Assembly (NCBI RefSeq): GCF_013415365.1
Contig: NZ_JACBYB010000012.1
Coordinates: 1 to 64,000 of the forward strand
Reading direction: 5' to 3'
DNA length: 64,000 bases
Source: Gemella sp. GL1
GTDB taxonomy: Bacteria; Bacillota; Bacilli; Staphylococcales; Gemellaceae
Shown: positions 6,285 to 14,045 of the stretch, one piece after another
Numbering within the stretch: position 1 is the stretch's first letter
Layout: each line of letters begins with the position of its first letter
Made by a program: the position numbers and the translations under genes
Notes under the pieces: model-generated
Database searches by the model: none
What the model was told of the DNA's origin: nothing
The model's input: the letters and a program-made list of their open reading frames with translations, nothing else

Positions 6285-6359
6285 GTATACAAATTAATGA
6301 AAGTTTTACCTTTTAGAGTTTTTGAGATATTAGAAACGGAATTTTGAGAGTAAGTATAT

Positions 6360-6397
6360 TTGACAACATTTAAAAAAGTGTATTACAATGTATTACA
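6360..6397 (+). promoter_or_regulatory. Promoter and repeat operator of the second relBE
   Basis: -35 TTGACA (6360-6365), an 18-bp spacer and -10 TACAAT (6384-6389) are present. The 9-bp direct repeat TGTATTACA occurs at 6379-6387 and 6389-6397, exactly one helical turn apart. The half-site GTATTACA is shared with the operator of the first relBE at 5375-5398. Confidence 0.65.
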
Positions 6398-6423
6398 TAT
6401 AATAAAAAATAAGGAGATATATT

Positions 6424-6651
6424 ATGGGAATAGTTTCATTGAGATTGAATGAGAGAGAAGAAAAAATTTTTAATGCTTATTCGGAATTGACTGGAAAATC
6501 ATTATCTGAATTATTTAAAAGGGCATTAGCAGAAGAAATAGAAGACCAGCTAGACTATGAGTTGGGAATTAAAGCCTTAGAAGAACATAAGAAAAATCCA
6601 AAAACGTATAGTATAGAAGAAGTTGCTAAAGAATTAGGTATCGAGCTGTAA
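6424..6651 (+). CDS. RelB/DUF6290-type antitoxin, second pair (75 aa)
   Basis: This is a ribbon-helix-helix antitoxin: strand IVSLRLNEREEKIF, then a helix with SLSELFKRALAEEIED, then a toxin-binding tail with NPKTYSIEEVAKELG. It has the same type and length as the antitoxin at 5419 but clearly divergent sequence. AAGGAG precedes the ATG. The stop codon shares one base with the toxin start (TAATG), so translation is coupled. Confidence 0.88.
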   Translation: MGIVSLRLNEREEKIFNAYSELTGKSLSELFKRALAEEIEDQLDYELGIKALEEHKKNPKTYSIEEVAKELGIEL

Positions 6652-6911
6652 TGTATAAACTTGAAATTGATAAACAAGCATTAAAGCAATTGAAAAAGTT
6701 AGATAAGCCAGTAGCAGAGATGATTGTTAGATGGCTTTATAAAAATGTAGATGGTATAACTGACCCTAGAATCAGAGGAAAAGCATTAATTGGTGACAAG
6801 CAAGGTTTGTGGCGTTATAGAGTAGGTAATTATAGAGTAGTTTGTGAAATTATTGATGATAGATTGATAGTATTAGCATTAGGTGTTGGTCATAGAAGAA
6901 ATATTTATTAG
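6651..6911 (+). CDS. RelE/ParE-family toxin, second pair (86 aa)
   Basis: A complete RelE-fold toxin: LEIDKQALKQLKKLDKP at the start, the basic core ITDPRIRGKALIGDKQGLWR (about 36-55), YRVGNYRVVCEI and the closing VGHRRNIY. It probably cleaves mRNA on the ribosome. It serves as a reference for the intact C-terminus that its relative at 5636 has lost. Confidence 0.88.
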   Translation: MYKLEIDKQALKQLKKLDKPVAEMIVRWLYKNVDGITDPRIRGKALIGDKQGLWRYRVGNYRVVCEIIDDRLIVLALGVGHRRNIY

Positions 6912-6928
6912 TAATTTTGTAAAACCTC

Positions 6929-6958
6929 TTGATACTACGTACTTATACGTGGTATAAT
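6929..6958 (+). promoter_or_regulatory. hicAB promoter with dyad operator
   Basis: -35 TTGATA (6929-6934) and -10 TATAAT (6953-6958) are separated by 18 bp. The spacer holds the imperfect dyad ACTACGTA-CT-TATACGTGGT, a likely binding site for the antitoxin HicB. Confidence 0.65.
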
Positions 6959-6981
6959 ATATATGTCAGGAGGTAATAAAT

Positions 6982-7167
6982 ATGCCAATGACACAAGAAG
7001 AAATGGTTAAACTCTTAATTTCAAAAGGATTTAGTAAAATTAAAGGTGGAAAAGGTTCACATATTAAAATTACTAAAAAAGGATTAAGAAGACCAATAAT
7101 AATCCCAAAAGGAGAACTTAGAAAGGGAACTGAAAGGGGAATTTTGAAAGAAGCAGGGCTTTTATAA
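6982..7167 (+). CDS. hicA: HicA mRNA interferase toxin
   Basis: This 61-aa protein has the small double-stranded-RNA-binding-like fold of HicA. The start MTQEEMVKLLISKGF, the catalytic histidine in GGKGSHIKI (His about residue 27) and the basic end PIIIPKGELRKGTERGILKEAG are characteristic. AGGAGG lies before the ATG. The gene precedes hicB with a 32-bp gap, the usual toxin-first order. Confidence 0.92.
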   Translation: MPMTQEEMVKLLISKGFSKIKGGKGSHIKITKKGLRRPIIIPKGELRKGTERGILKEAGLL

Positions 7168-7199
7168 GCTCTCTTCTAATATATTATGGAGGTTGTAAT

Positions 7200-7646
7200 A
7201 TGTTAGTAACGTATCCCGCAATATTTTATTATAATAAAGAAGAAGGTTATTATATTTATTTTCCAGATTTAAAATCGAGTGGAACACAAGGTAGCAATAT
7301 TTCAGAGGCTGTTGATATGGCAAGCGATTATTTAGGTATTATGATTTCAAGTATTATAGAAAGTGGAGATATTGTGCCTAAAGCAAGTAAAATAACAGAT
7401 ATATCAGTAATAGAAGATTATCCATTTAAAGATGAAAATGATTTAAAAGATTATTATGATATAGAAGAATCTTTTATTTCATTGGTATATGTTGATCTTA
7501 CTGAGTATTTTGAAAGTAATAAGTTAGTTAAGAAAACGTTGAATATTCCAAAATGGGCAAATGATCTTGGGATTAAATTAAATGTAAATTTTTCAAATTT
7601 ACTAACAGATTCAATATCTAAACTTGCAATAAATAGAAATGATTAA
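7200..7646 (+). CDS. hicB: HicB antitoxin
   Basis: This 148-aa protein has the N-terminal HicB fold (YPAIFYYNKEEGYYIYFPDL, followed by GTQGSNISEAVDMASDYLGI) that binds HicA. Its C-terminal DNA-binding part (about 110-148, KKTLNIPKWANDLGIKLNVN) resembles a helix-turn-helix or ribbon-helix variant. It should repress the dyad promoter at 6929-6958. The last 40-odd bases of the gene plus its terminator are duplicated at 11228-11294. Confidence 0.9.
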   Translation: MLVTYPAIFYYNKEEGYYIYFPDLKSSGTQGSNISEAVDMASDYLGIMISSIIESGDIVPKASKITDISVIEDYPFKDENDLKDYYDIEESFISLVYVDLTEYFESNKLVKKTLNIPKWANDLGIKLNVNFSNLLTDSISKLAINRND

Positions 7647-7670
7647 GAGAGTTAGTGACTCTCTTTTTTT
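7645..7670 (+). terminator. Terminator after hicB
   Basis: AAGAGAGT-TAGTG-ACTCTCTT is followed by T residues. It is duplicated with the hicB tail near 11270-11294. Confidence 0.85.
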
Positions 7671-7759
7671 AAATGATATTTGTTATTAAATAGTGTATTA
7701 TTAAGATCCAAATAAATATTTTTTGAAGTAGAAATAAAATAGTATAAGAGATAAATAAT

Positions 7760-7846
7760 GAGATATTAAAAGTAAGTGCAACATTAAATGAAAATGATTT
7801 AAGTATACTGGAATTATTATTTGATGATGTATTAATTCAAGAATAA
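7760..7846 (+). pseudogene. Possible short gene remnant upstream of the methylase
   Basis: An open frame without a start reads EILKVSATLNENDLSILELL and then FDDVLIQE and a stop. It has protein-like composition but no ribosome binding site and is closed by a stop just upstream, so I read it as the tail of a lost gene. No family is recognised. The rest of 7671-7865 shows nothing else. Confidence 0.25.
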
Positions 7847-7865
7847 AGTAAATAATGAGGAAATT

Positions 7866-9650
7866 ATGGTAATTAAAACAGAAGATAAAGTAAGAGATGA
7901 AGCAAAGATAATTTTAAAGTTCGATGAAGATGAAAAGAACACTCAACAAGGAACAGGGCAAATAACCACTTTTAATCAATTAGGGTTTAAAGGTATTAAT
8001 GATAAACCTGATGGTTGGTATTTACCTAACAATGTTAGTGAACCTGCAATAATATTAGAAACAAAATCATCAGATAAAGATTTAAGTAAAAAACCTATAA
8101 TAGATGAATTATTTAAGAATATTGATATAATTTCTTCTAAATACAAAAATACGATAGGTATTTTGTATAACGGTGAAGATGTAGTAGTATTCAAAAATAA
8201 AGAAGAAATAAAAGTTGCTAAAACTCTACAAGAAAAACAATATTATTTAGATTTATTTAAGTTGGATTTTGTAGATAAAGGTAAGATATTTACTGTAACT
8301 AAGCGTATAAATGATTTATTACATTTCAAATTTGGAATAAAAAACTTATACCATAGAATGATATTTACAACTTCTGCATTAGTTGTTGAGCGTTTTGGTG
8401 GTAATTTAAATGCTATTAAAGATAATGGGTATGAACCATTTAGAAACAAAATCTTTGATACTTTAGCAAAATCATTACAAGAACATAGACAACAAAATTT
8501 AAAAATTGATATTTTATTAGAAGTATACAGTAAAATAAAAGTAAATATAGTTGAAAATCAAGAGGATATAAATACATTTATAGATTCTATTATCGAAATT
8601 TCGAATTCTGTAAACTCTGATAACTGGAACGGTGAAGATGTAATGGGGATTTTCTTCAACGAATTTAACAGATATAAGAAAAAATCTGAAAGTGGTCAAG
8701 TATTTACACCAGAACATATCACATCTTTTATGTATGAATTAATAGGTGTAAGTTATAATGATAGAGTATTAGACGCTACTTGTGGAAGTGGGGCATTTTT
8801 AGCTAAGGCAATGTCTAATATGATTAGAGAAGTTGGCGGAAATAATACAAAAGAAGCAGAGGACATAAAACAAAATAAATTATTTGGAATTGAGTTCGAT
8901 AGAGAAATATTTGCTTTAGCTTGTGCAAATATGCTTATTCATAAAGACGGAAAAACTAACTTAGAACATTTAGATACTAGAGAAGAAAAAGCGTGTAATT
9001 GGATAAAATCAAAAAACATAACTAAAGTTTTAATGAACCCACCGTATGAAAGAAAATATGGTTGTAAGAAAATAGTAGAAAATGTTTTAACAAATGTTCC
9101 TGCTGGTACAAAGTGTGCATTTATTTTACCAGATAAAAAATTAGAAAAAGATAAAATGCAAAAATTATTAAAGAAACATACTTTAGAAATGATTGTAAAA
9201 CTTCCAGAAAATTTATTTGATGCAGGTGTAACAACAAGTATTTTTGTGTTTGAAACTGGAAAACCTCAAGATAGCAAAAAAGTATTTGCATTCTATATAG
9301 AAGAAGACGGGTTAGAAAGAGTAAAAAATCAAGGTAGACAAGATATAAAAAATCGTTGGAAAGATATAGAAAAATATTGGTTAGAAGTGGCTCATACAAG
9401 AATAGATGAAAAATATAATACTCATCAGTGGTTAAATCCAGAAGAAAATCTATCATACCAAAAACCACAAAAAGAATTTGAAATATTTGAGGAAGATTTT
9501 AAAAAGACAATACTAGATTACATTATGTTTGAACAAAATATAGATGTAAAAGAGTTTAATGCAAAATTGCTGGATAATGTATTGTACAAATCAAATATAG
9601 AAGATAATAAATTAATTTTAGATTTAGGTGATGTAAATGAAGAAAATTAA
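7866..9650 (+). CDS. BcgI-like fused nuclease / N6-adenine methyltransferase
   Basis: This 594-aa protein combines restriction and modification in one chain. The N-terminal part carries a PD-(D/E)XK nuclease motif: KPDG (D49) and ILETKSS (E65, K67). The middle and C-terminal part is an N6-adenine methylase with VLDATCGSGAF (301-311, AdoMet site), EFDREIFALACANM and the catalytic NPPY (391-394). This layout matches the A subunit of BcgI-like type IIB/IIG systems, which need a separate specificity subunit; that gene follows with a 14-bp overlap. All key residues look intact. Host methylation is therefore likely only if a working specificity protein is made. Confidence 0.85.
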   Translation: MVIKTEDKVRDEAKIILKFDEDEKNTQQGTGQITTFNQLGFKGINDKPDGWYLPNNVSEPAIILETKSSDKDLSKKPIIDELFKNIDIISSKYKNTIGILYNGEDVVVFKNKEEIKVAKTLQEKQYYLDLFKLDFVDKGKIFTVTKRINDLLHFKFGIKNLYHRMIFTTSALVVERFGGNLNAIKDNGYEPFRNKIFDTLAKSLQEHRQQNLKIDILLEVYSKIKVNIVENQEDINTFIDSIIEISNSVNSDNWNGEDVMGIFFNEFNRYKKKSESGQVFTPEHITSFMYELIGVSYNDRVLDATCGSGAFLAKAMSNMIREVGGNNTKEAEDIKQNKLFGIEFDREIFALACANMLIHKDGKTNLEHLDTREEKACNWIKSKNITKVLMNPPYERKYGCKKIVENVLTNVPAGTKCAFILPDKKLEKDKMQKLLKKHTLEMIVKLPENLFDAGVTTSIFVFETGKPQDSKKVFAFYIEEDGLERVKNQGRQDIKNRWKDIEKYWLEVAHTRIDEKYNTHQWLNPEENLSYQKPQKEFEIFEEDFKKTILDYIMFEQNIDVKEFNAKLLDNVLYKSNIEDNKLILDLGDVNEEN

Positions 9651-10164
9651 TATACAAGATTGGAAAGAGTTTAAAATAGAGGAGCTATTTTCAGTAAATC
9701 CTACAAAAAATCATAAAGTAACAAATAAAGATTTAATGCATGAAAACGGTGCTAATCCAGTAGTAGTAAATTCAAGCTATAATAATGGTATAGGCGGATA
9801 TACCAATTATGAGAATACAGAATTAGGAAATGTTATAACATTTAGTGATACAACTAATGCAGATAGTATATTCTACCAAGAAAATGATTTTGTAGGATAT
9901 TCACATGTTCAAGTATTAAAACCTATTAAGTATAATGAAAAGTGGAATAAAGAGTGTTTAATATTTTTCACAGCAGTATTCAAGAAAAAAGCTAAGCTAA
10001 TGAATTTTGATTATGTTAATAAATTTACAAGAGATGACGCATTAAAAATAGTAGTAAAATTACCTATTGATAATAATGGAGAACCCGACTGGAAATATAT
10101 GGAGAGCTACATAAAACAGCTTTACGCTAGAGAGAGAGTTCAGACTATGTTACAACTTATGTAG
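9637..10164 (+). CDS. Specificity subunit, first half (TRD1), out of frame at an AG tract
   Basis: The first target-recognition domain begins MKKINIQDWKEFKIEELFSV and ends DWKYMESYIKQLYARER, the usual conserved bracket. At 10129-10138 lies (AG)5; after it this frame reads VQTMLQLM and stops. One AG fewer would continue as SSDYVTTYVEKSKSHMIDIT straight into the second half. The ancestral gene was therefore one protein of about 370 residues with two recognition domains, close in size to BcgI-B. As it stands the product is a half subunit, which might still work as a dimer. Confidence 0.75.
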   Translation: MKKINIQDWKEFKIEELFSVNPTKNHKVTNKDLMHENGANPVVVNSSYNNGIGGYTNYENTELGNVITFSDTTNADSIFYQENDFVGYSHVQVLKPIKYNEKWNKECLIFFTAVFKKKAKLMNFDYVNKFTRDDALKIVVKLPIDNNGEPDWKYMESYIKQLYARERVQTMLQLM

Positions 10165-10181
10165 AAAAATCAAAATCTCAT

Positions 10182-10712
10182 ATGATTGATATAACAAAAT
10201 GGAAGAAATTTCAAATAAGTAGCCTTTTTCAAATTAAAAGACCTGCCCCTAGAAGTGTAAAAAAGTACAATGACGGAAGTATTCCATTTGTATCTTCTGG
10301 AAACTATAATAATGGGGTTGATAGTTATCGTATGCCACTTGATAATGAGTTATTAGAAAAGGGAAACTGTATAACTGTTAGTCCAGTAGATGGAAGTACT
10401 TTTTATCAACCTACTGATTTTTTAGGAAGAGGTGGAGCAGGTTCATCTATATTATTACTGTATAATGATAAACTAACAAAATATACAGGTTTATTTTTAG
10501 CAGCGATAATAAGAGGTACATTAACAAGGAAATATCAATATAATGACATGGGTTCTTCGGAATCAATAAAATTGGAATATATAAAACTACCAGTAAATAT
10601 TAAAAATGAAATTGATTGGGAATATATGGAGAGATACGTAAAACAGCTTTACGCTAGAGAGAGAAAGTTCAGACCATGTTACGACTTATTTAGAAAAAAC
10701 AAAATCACATAA
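10182..10712 (+). CDS. Specificity subunit, second half (TRD2), also out of frame at an AG tract
   Basis: The second recognition domain runs MIDITKWKKFQISSLFQIKR to DWEYMERYVKQLYARER. Its ATG has no Shine-Dalgarno, consistent with its being the middle of a longer gene. At 10656-10667 the sequence (AG)4AAAG is followed here by KFRPCYDLFRKNKIT and a stop. One extra AG (or one A fewer) would give [20 protein letters not shown] and a stop at 10744-10746, the same tail type as in the first half. Both halves are thus broken at the same repeated spot. Confidence 0.7.
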   Translation: MIDITKWKKFQISSLFQIKRPAPRSVKKYNDGSIPFVSSGNYNNGVDSYRMPLDNELLEKGNCITVSPVDGSTFYQPTDFLGRGGAGSSILLLYNDKLTKYTGLFLAAIIRGTLTRKYQYNDMGSSESIKLEYIKLPVNIKNEIDWEYMERYVKQLYARERKFRPCYDLFRKNKIT

Positions 10713-10730
10713 GATTGATATAAAAAAGAA

Positions 10731-10952
10731 GCTTCAAAAACTATAACAGCACATATGAAATTTGATTGTAATATGTATATTCACCCATTCCAAGCTAAAG
10801 GTTTGACCCCAAGAGAAGCTGCTAGGATTCAAAGTTATCCAGATTCTTATTTCTTTTTAGGCGTATACAAAAACCTATATGCAAATTGGAAATTCTGTTC
10901 CACCTCTTTTCGGGAACATAATGGCAAAAATTATAAAAAAAGTTTTGAACGG
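10731..10952 (+). pseudogene. 3' remnant of a cytosine-5 DNA methyltransferase
   Basis: From about 10731 the frame reads [20 protein letters not shown] and then [18 protein letters not shown], the motif IX region of Dcm-type enzymes. A two-base shift near 10878-10884 (ATAT tract) leads to a second frame, [19 protein letters not shown], which is motif X. The catalytic N-terminal two thirds are missing and the 3' end is fused to a GNAT gene fragment at 10953. It is non-functional. Confidence 0.8.
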
Positions 10953-11015
10953 AAGCTATTCAATTTGAAAATATGAATTTAATAATAAAAGAACAATTCA
11001 TTTTGAGTTGTTATT
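10953..11015 (+). pseudogene. Deleted copy of the GNAT gene and its terminator
   Basis: Bases 10953-10976 are identical to 4713-4736 inside the GNAT gene. Bases 10977-11015 match 5191-5229 (the region after its stop, including the terminator) with two mismatches. The intervening 450 bp are deleted. This is a second, collapsed copy of the same module. Confidence 0.85.
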
Positions 11016-11067
11016 TTTATTTATGTAAAAAGGAGGATTTTTTCTATAAATATTTAAATATTATTAA

Positions 11068-11220
11068 TTAACATACATTTTTAACCCTTTTTAGTAAATT
11101 TATATTTTTTGGGAGAATTAAATTAGTAGAATAAAATATATATTCTATTCCCTTTGCAGGCTTACTTACTGAATAATTTAGATATACTTGAGATTTTCCA
11201 CCAGGATATCTTAAGAGCAT
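11068..11220 (-). pseudogene. Possible fragment of an adenine methylase start
   Basis: A 50-codon minus-strand frame begins MLLRYPGGKSQ, which resembles the opening of D12-class (Dam-like) adenine methylases (YPGGKS). The following SVSKPAKGIEYIFYSTN does not continue that family as far as I can tell. There is no ribosome binding site. It may be a chimera of scraps or chance; confidence is low. Confidence 0.2.
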
Positions 11221-11227
11221 GAGTTAT

Positions 11228-11294
11228 TAACAGATTCAATATCTAAACTTGCAATAAACAGAAATGATTAAGAGAATTAATGACTCTCTTTTTT
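11228..11294 (+). pseudogene. Remnant of the hicB 3' end and terminator
   Basis: This 67-bp segment matches 7603-7669 with about four mismatches. It includes the last codons of hicB, the stop codon and the hairpin GAGAATTAATGACTCTC with its T run. Together with the copy at 7603-7669 it brackets the restriction-modification block as direct repeats. Confidence 0.85.
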
Positions 11295-11706
11295 TTAGGG
11301 AAAAAAAGACAAAAAAAAAGACTTGTTTTACAAGACTAAAATTTTATTAATGAATTGTTTATTGTTTAGATTTTGAATACGAAAAAATATACGAGTTTAT
11401 ATTTTTGTAGTGGTCTGTTATGGTATTGAAATTTTAAAAATGCTATATTTTAGACTTTTAGAGCTTGTAGTGGTCTGTAGTGTAATTGATGTGTATTTTT
11501 TGTTGAAATACTGTTACTATGAGGTTTGTAAATAAACAGTAGCAATATAAATTATGCTTCAAAAATATATAGAATTATCATAAAAACGACGAAAGTCGTT
11601 TTTATTTTGTAAGTGAAGTAATAGAATTTTTTATTTACAATATTTTCTTCATTTAAAAATTATTCTATGATATAATAAGAGATAAATTATGTAAAGTTAG
11701 ACTAAT
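11295..11706. other. Intergenic junction between island and chromosome
   Basis: No gene is visible. A 12-bp repeat GTAGTGGTCTGT occurs at 11409-11420 and 11468-11479. A weak -10 TATAAT at 11671-11676 may serve the next gene. The island ends somewhere between 11294 and the hairpin at 11582; no clear attachment site is seen. Confidence 0.4.
11582..11603 (+). terminator. Hairpin terminator before the chromosomal genes
   Basis: AAAAACGAC-GAAA-GTCGTTTTT is a tetraloop hairpin with a T-rich tail. With no intact gene directly upstream on this strand, it is probably left from a gene displaced by the island. Confidence 0.75.
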
Positions 11707-12429
11707 ATGAGGAAAAAAATGAAAAAATTAAAAATTTTAGCTTTAGATAAAAAGTTACCTAGTCATGAACAGGTATTTTTTGCACTCTTATTAACATTCG
11801 TATGTGGTTTTTTTGATTCATATACTTTTGTAAATTATAATGGACAATTTGCTAATGCACAGACAGCTAATATAATTTTAATAGGCATGGAACTATCTAA
11901 TACAAATTATAAAGAAGCTTTAAGATATGTTCCCCCCGTCGTAGCATTTATAATGGGAGTCTTATTTAACGAATATATAATGAATAAATTTAAAGACATA
12001 TCAATAGCAAGATATATTAACTTATCGTTATTATTACAAACTTGTATGTTGATATTCGCATATTTAGTGCCAAAAATTTGTTTTATAAATACTGTGCCAT
12101 TAATAATTTCATTTGTATGTGCTATGCAATTTGATTCCTTTAGAAGTGTTAATAAAGTTCAATTTGCTAGTATTTTTTGTACTGGAAATCTTAGATCTGC
12201 AACAGAACATGTATTTAGATATTTTTACAAAAAAGAAAAGAAATCTAGTGATATGTTTATGATATATGCTTCCTTGTTATTATCATTTATTGCAGGAGTA
12301 ATTACAGGTGGGATATTATCTAAGTTAATGGGTCACCATGCTATATTGTTAGCAATATTAGTGTTTATAATTAATTTAAGTGGTGCTAATATACACGAGA
12401 AGAATAGATATAGAAAGATTGATGTGTAG
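11707..12429 (+). CDS. DUF1275 (YoaK-like) membrane protein
   Basis: This 240-aa integral membrane protein has about six hydrophobic segments. The family signature is clear: FVCGFFDSYTFVNYNGQFANAQTANIILIG near residues 36-65, and later ASIFCTGNLRSATEH. The function of the family is unknown; some members are induced by stress. GAGG just inside the frame favours an ATG at 11719 over the one at 11707. It ends nine bases before the xerD-like gene. Confidence 0.8.
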   Translation: MRKKMKKLKILALDKKLPSHEQVFFALLLTFVCGFFDSYTFVNYNGQFANAQTANIILIGMELSNTNYKEALRYVPPVVAFIMGVLFNEYIMNKFKDISIARYINLSLLLQTCMLIFAYLVPKICFINTVPLIISFVCAMQFDSFRSVNKVQFASIFCTGNLRSATEHVFRYFYKKEKKSSDMFMIYASLLLSFIAGVITGGILSKLMGHHAILLAILVFIINLSGANIHEKNRYRKIDV

Positions 12430-12437
12430 GTAAAATT

Positions 12438-13325
12438 ATGTCAATAAGAGTAATTGAAAAATTTCGTATGTATTTAGAGAATAAAAAATTATCAAAAAAT
12501 ACGATAGATTCATACATTTTAGATATAAGTAAAGTTAATAAATATTCAGTAAAAAAAATATTAGAGAACTTTACAACAAATACAGAAGATGTGAATAGTT
12601 ATCTTTTTATGTTAAAGAAAAAAGGTTATAGCACAACAACCATACGTAGAAGTCTATCCACAATAAACGTATTTAATAAATTTCTATTTGATGAAAAAAT
12701 GATAGCTTATACTGCAAAAATGGATTTACCTTTTGATAAAAACCTAGAAAAAAGTGATGAAGAATTTGTTATTTTTACAAGAGAAGAGGTTTCAGAAATA
12801 TTAGATTTTCAATCGGAAGATATTTTTTCATTAAGAGATAAAGCTATATTTGAGCTAGTGTATTCAATTGGTATAAAACCTACAGATTGTATAGCTTTAA
12901 ATCGTGAAGATTGCAATTTTAGCATAGGTTATTTAAAATATAAGAAAGATAATATTTTTCATACAATCCCTCTGAATAAGGAGACTTTGGATGCAATTTC
13001 TAAATATTTAGCAAAATTAGAAGATTTAGGGATTAATCATGAAAAATTATTTTTATCTAATAAAAAAGAAGCACTAAGTAGACAAGGTTTATGGAAAATT
13101 TTTAAAAAACGTCAAAATGCCTTGGATTATAAAAAAGACTTATCACCAACCACATTTAGAAATTCTTTAGCTATTCATTTATTAGAAGATGGGATAGCAC
13201 TTGAAGATGTGAAAGAATTATTAGGACTTAGGAGTATTAACGCTTTGAAACCGTATTTAGATAGATTAGAAACTAGAGGTATAGCTAGAGTGTTAAAAAA
13301 TCATCCTAGAAATAAAATAAGGTAG
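12438..13325 (+). CDS. XerD-like tyrosine recombinase fold, catalytic residues degenerate
   Basis: The protein has 295 residues: an N-terminal SAM-like core-binding domain (1-95) and a catalytic-fold domain. The usual Arg-I is K147 (SIGIKPTD), the HxLRH box is TTFRN (T239, R241, N242), and the later His is L264 (LLGLRS). Only Y273 (KPYLDRL) remains. It is unlikely to cut DNA like XerD. A XerD-like gene with non-canonical residues at this place, before scpA, is known from streptococci, so this is probably the positional orthologue rather than decay. Confidence 0.75.
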   Translation: MSIRVIEKFRMYLENKKLSKNTIDSYILDISKVNKYSVKKILENFTTNTEDVNSYLFMLKKKGYSTTTIRRSLSTINVFNKFLFDEKMIAYTAKMDLPFDKNLEKSDEEFVIFTREEVSEILDFQSEDIFSLRDKAIFELVYSIGIKPTDCIALNREDCNFSIGYLKYKKDNIFHTIPLNKETLDAISKYLAKLEDLGINHEKLFLSNKKEALSRQGLWKIFKKRQNALDYKKDLSPTTFRNSLAIHLLEDGIALEDVKELLGLRSINALKPYLDRLETRGIARVLKNHPRNKIR

Positions 13326-13331
13326 AGCAAT

Positions 13332-14024
13332 ATGTATAAAGTTAATTTAGAAGTATTTCAAGGACCTTTAGATGTACTCTTACATTTAATAGAAAAAATG
13401 GAAATAGATATACATAATGTAAAAATCTCACAATTGACAGAAGAATATTTAGATTATATAAAGTCGCTGGATAAAATTTCTATAGAAAATGCAGAAGAAT
13501 ATATAGTAATGGCTGCCACCTTAATCCACATAAAAAGTAAAAAATTACTTCCACAACATGAGGAAGTTTATGTTGAAGAAATAGAGAATGAAGAAGAATT
13601 ATTTCAAAGACTTATAGAATATAAAAACTATAAAGAAGTTCAAGATATTTTTTATAACATGCAAGAAGAAAGACAAAATTTTGGTGAAAAAGAAAGCCAG
13701 GAATTGCTATTAGAATCTAAATTAATGGATATGTCGGCCAAAAAATTACAATTAGCATTTAAGAGAATATTATCTAATAAAAATTTAGAAAAAAAAGCAG
13801 AAAATTCCATTAAATATAGAAAAGAACTCTCATTACCAAAAATAAGAGAAGATATAATATATAAAATTACAAATGAAGGCAAAGAATACTTGGACGATCT
13901 TTTTTCTTTATATGATACAAGAGAAGAACTAGTAGCTTGTTTTATTTGCATGCTTGGCATGTTAAAAGAAGGTATAATTGACTGTATAGGAGAGGCTAAT
14001 AATTTAAAAATTATATTATTATAG
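13332..14024 (+). CDS. scpA: Segregation and condensation protein ScpA
   Basis: This kleisin subunit bridges SMC heads in the chromosome condensation complex. The start VNLEVFQGPLDVLLHLIEKMEIDI and the helix YIVMAATLIHIKSKKLLP (about 57-74) form the conserved N-terminal SMC-neck-binding domain. The C-terminal winged helix contains LVACFICMLGMLKEG. At 230 residues it is slightly short for the family. It lies six bases behind the xerD-like gene and 21 before scpB. Confidence 0.95.
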   Translation: MYKVNLEVFQGPLDVLLHLIEKMEIDIHNVKISQLTEEYLDYIKSLDKISIENAEEYIVMAATLIHIKSKKLLPQHEEVYVEEIENEEELFQRLIEYKNYKEVQDIFYNMQEERQNFGEKESQELLLESKLMDMSAKKLQLAFKRILSNKNLEKKAENSIKYRKELSLPKIREDIIYKITNEGKEYLDDLFSLYDTREELVACFICMLGMLKEGIIDCIGEANNLKIILL

Positions 14025-14045
14025 AGTAGGTGGTGTAGAGAAAGA

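Noticed and set aside
9637-10712. Two independent specificity genes
   Set aside because: The second ATG lacks a ribosome binding site, and the DNA between the halves reads as a conserved linker in one frame, so one interrupted gene is the simpler reading.
10755-10976. 73-codon frame as a small gene
   Set aside because: Its first part is methyltransferase motif IX and its end is frameshifted motif X fused to a GNAT fragment, so it is a remnant.
11409-11479. Repeated GTAGTGGTCTGT as CRISPR or attachment site
   Set aside because: There are only two short copies, with no further repeats, no integrase gene and no matching copy at the other side of the island within the window.
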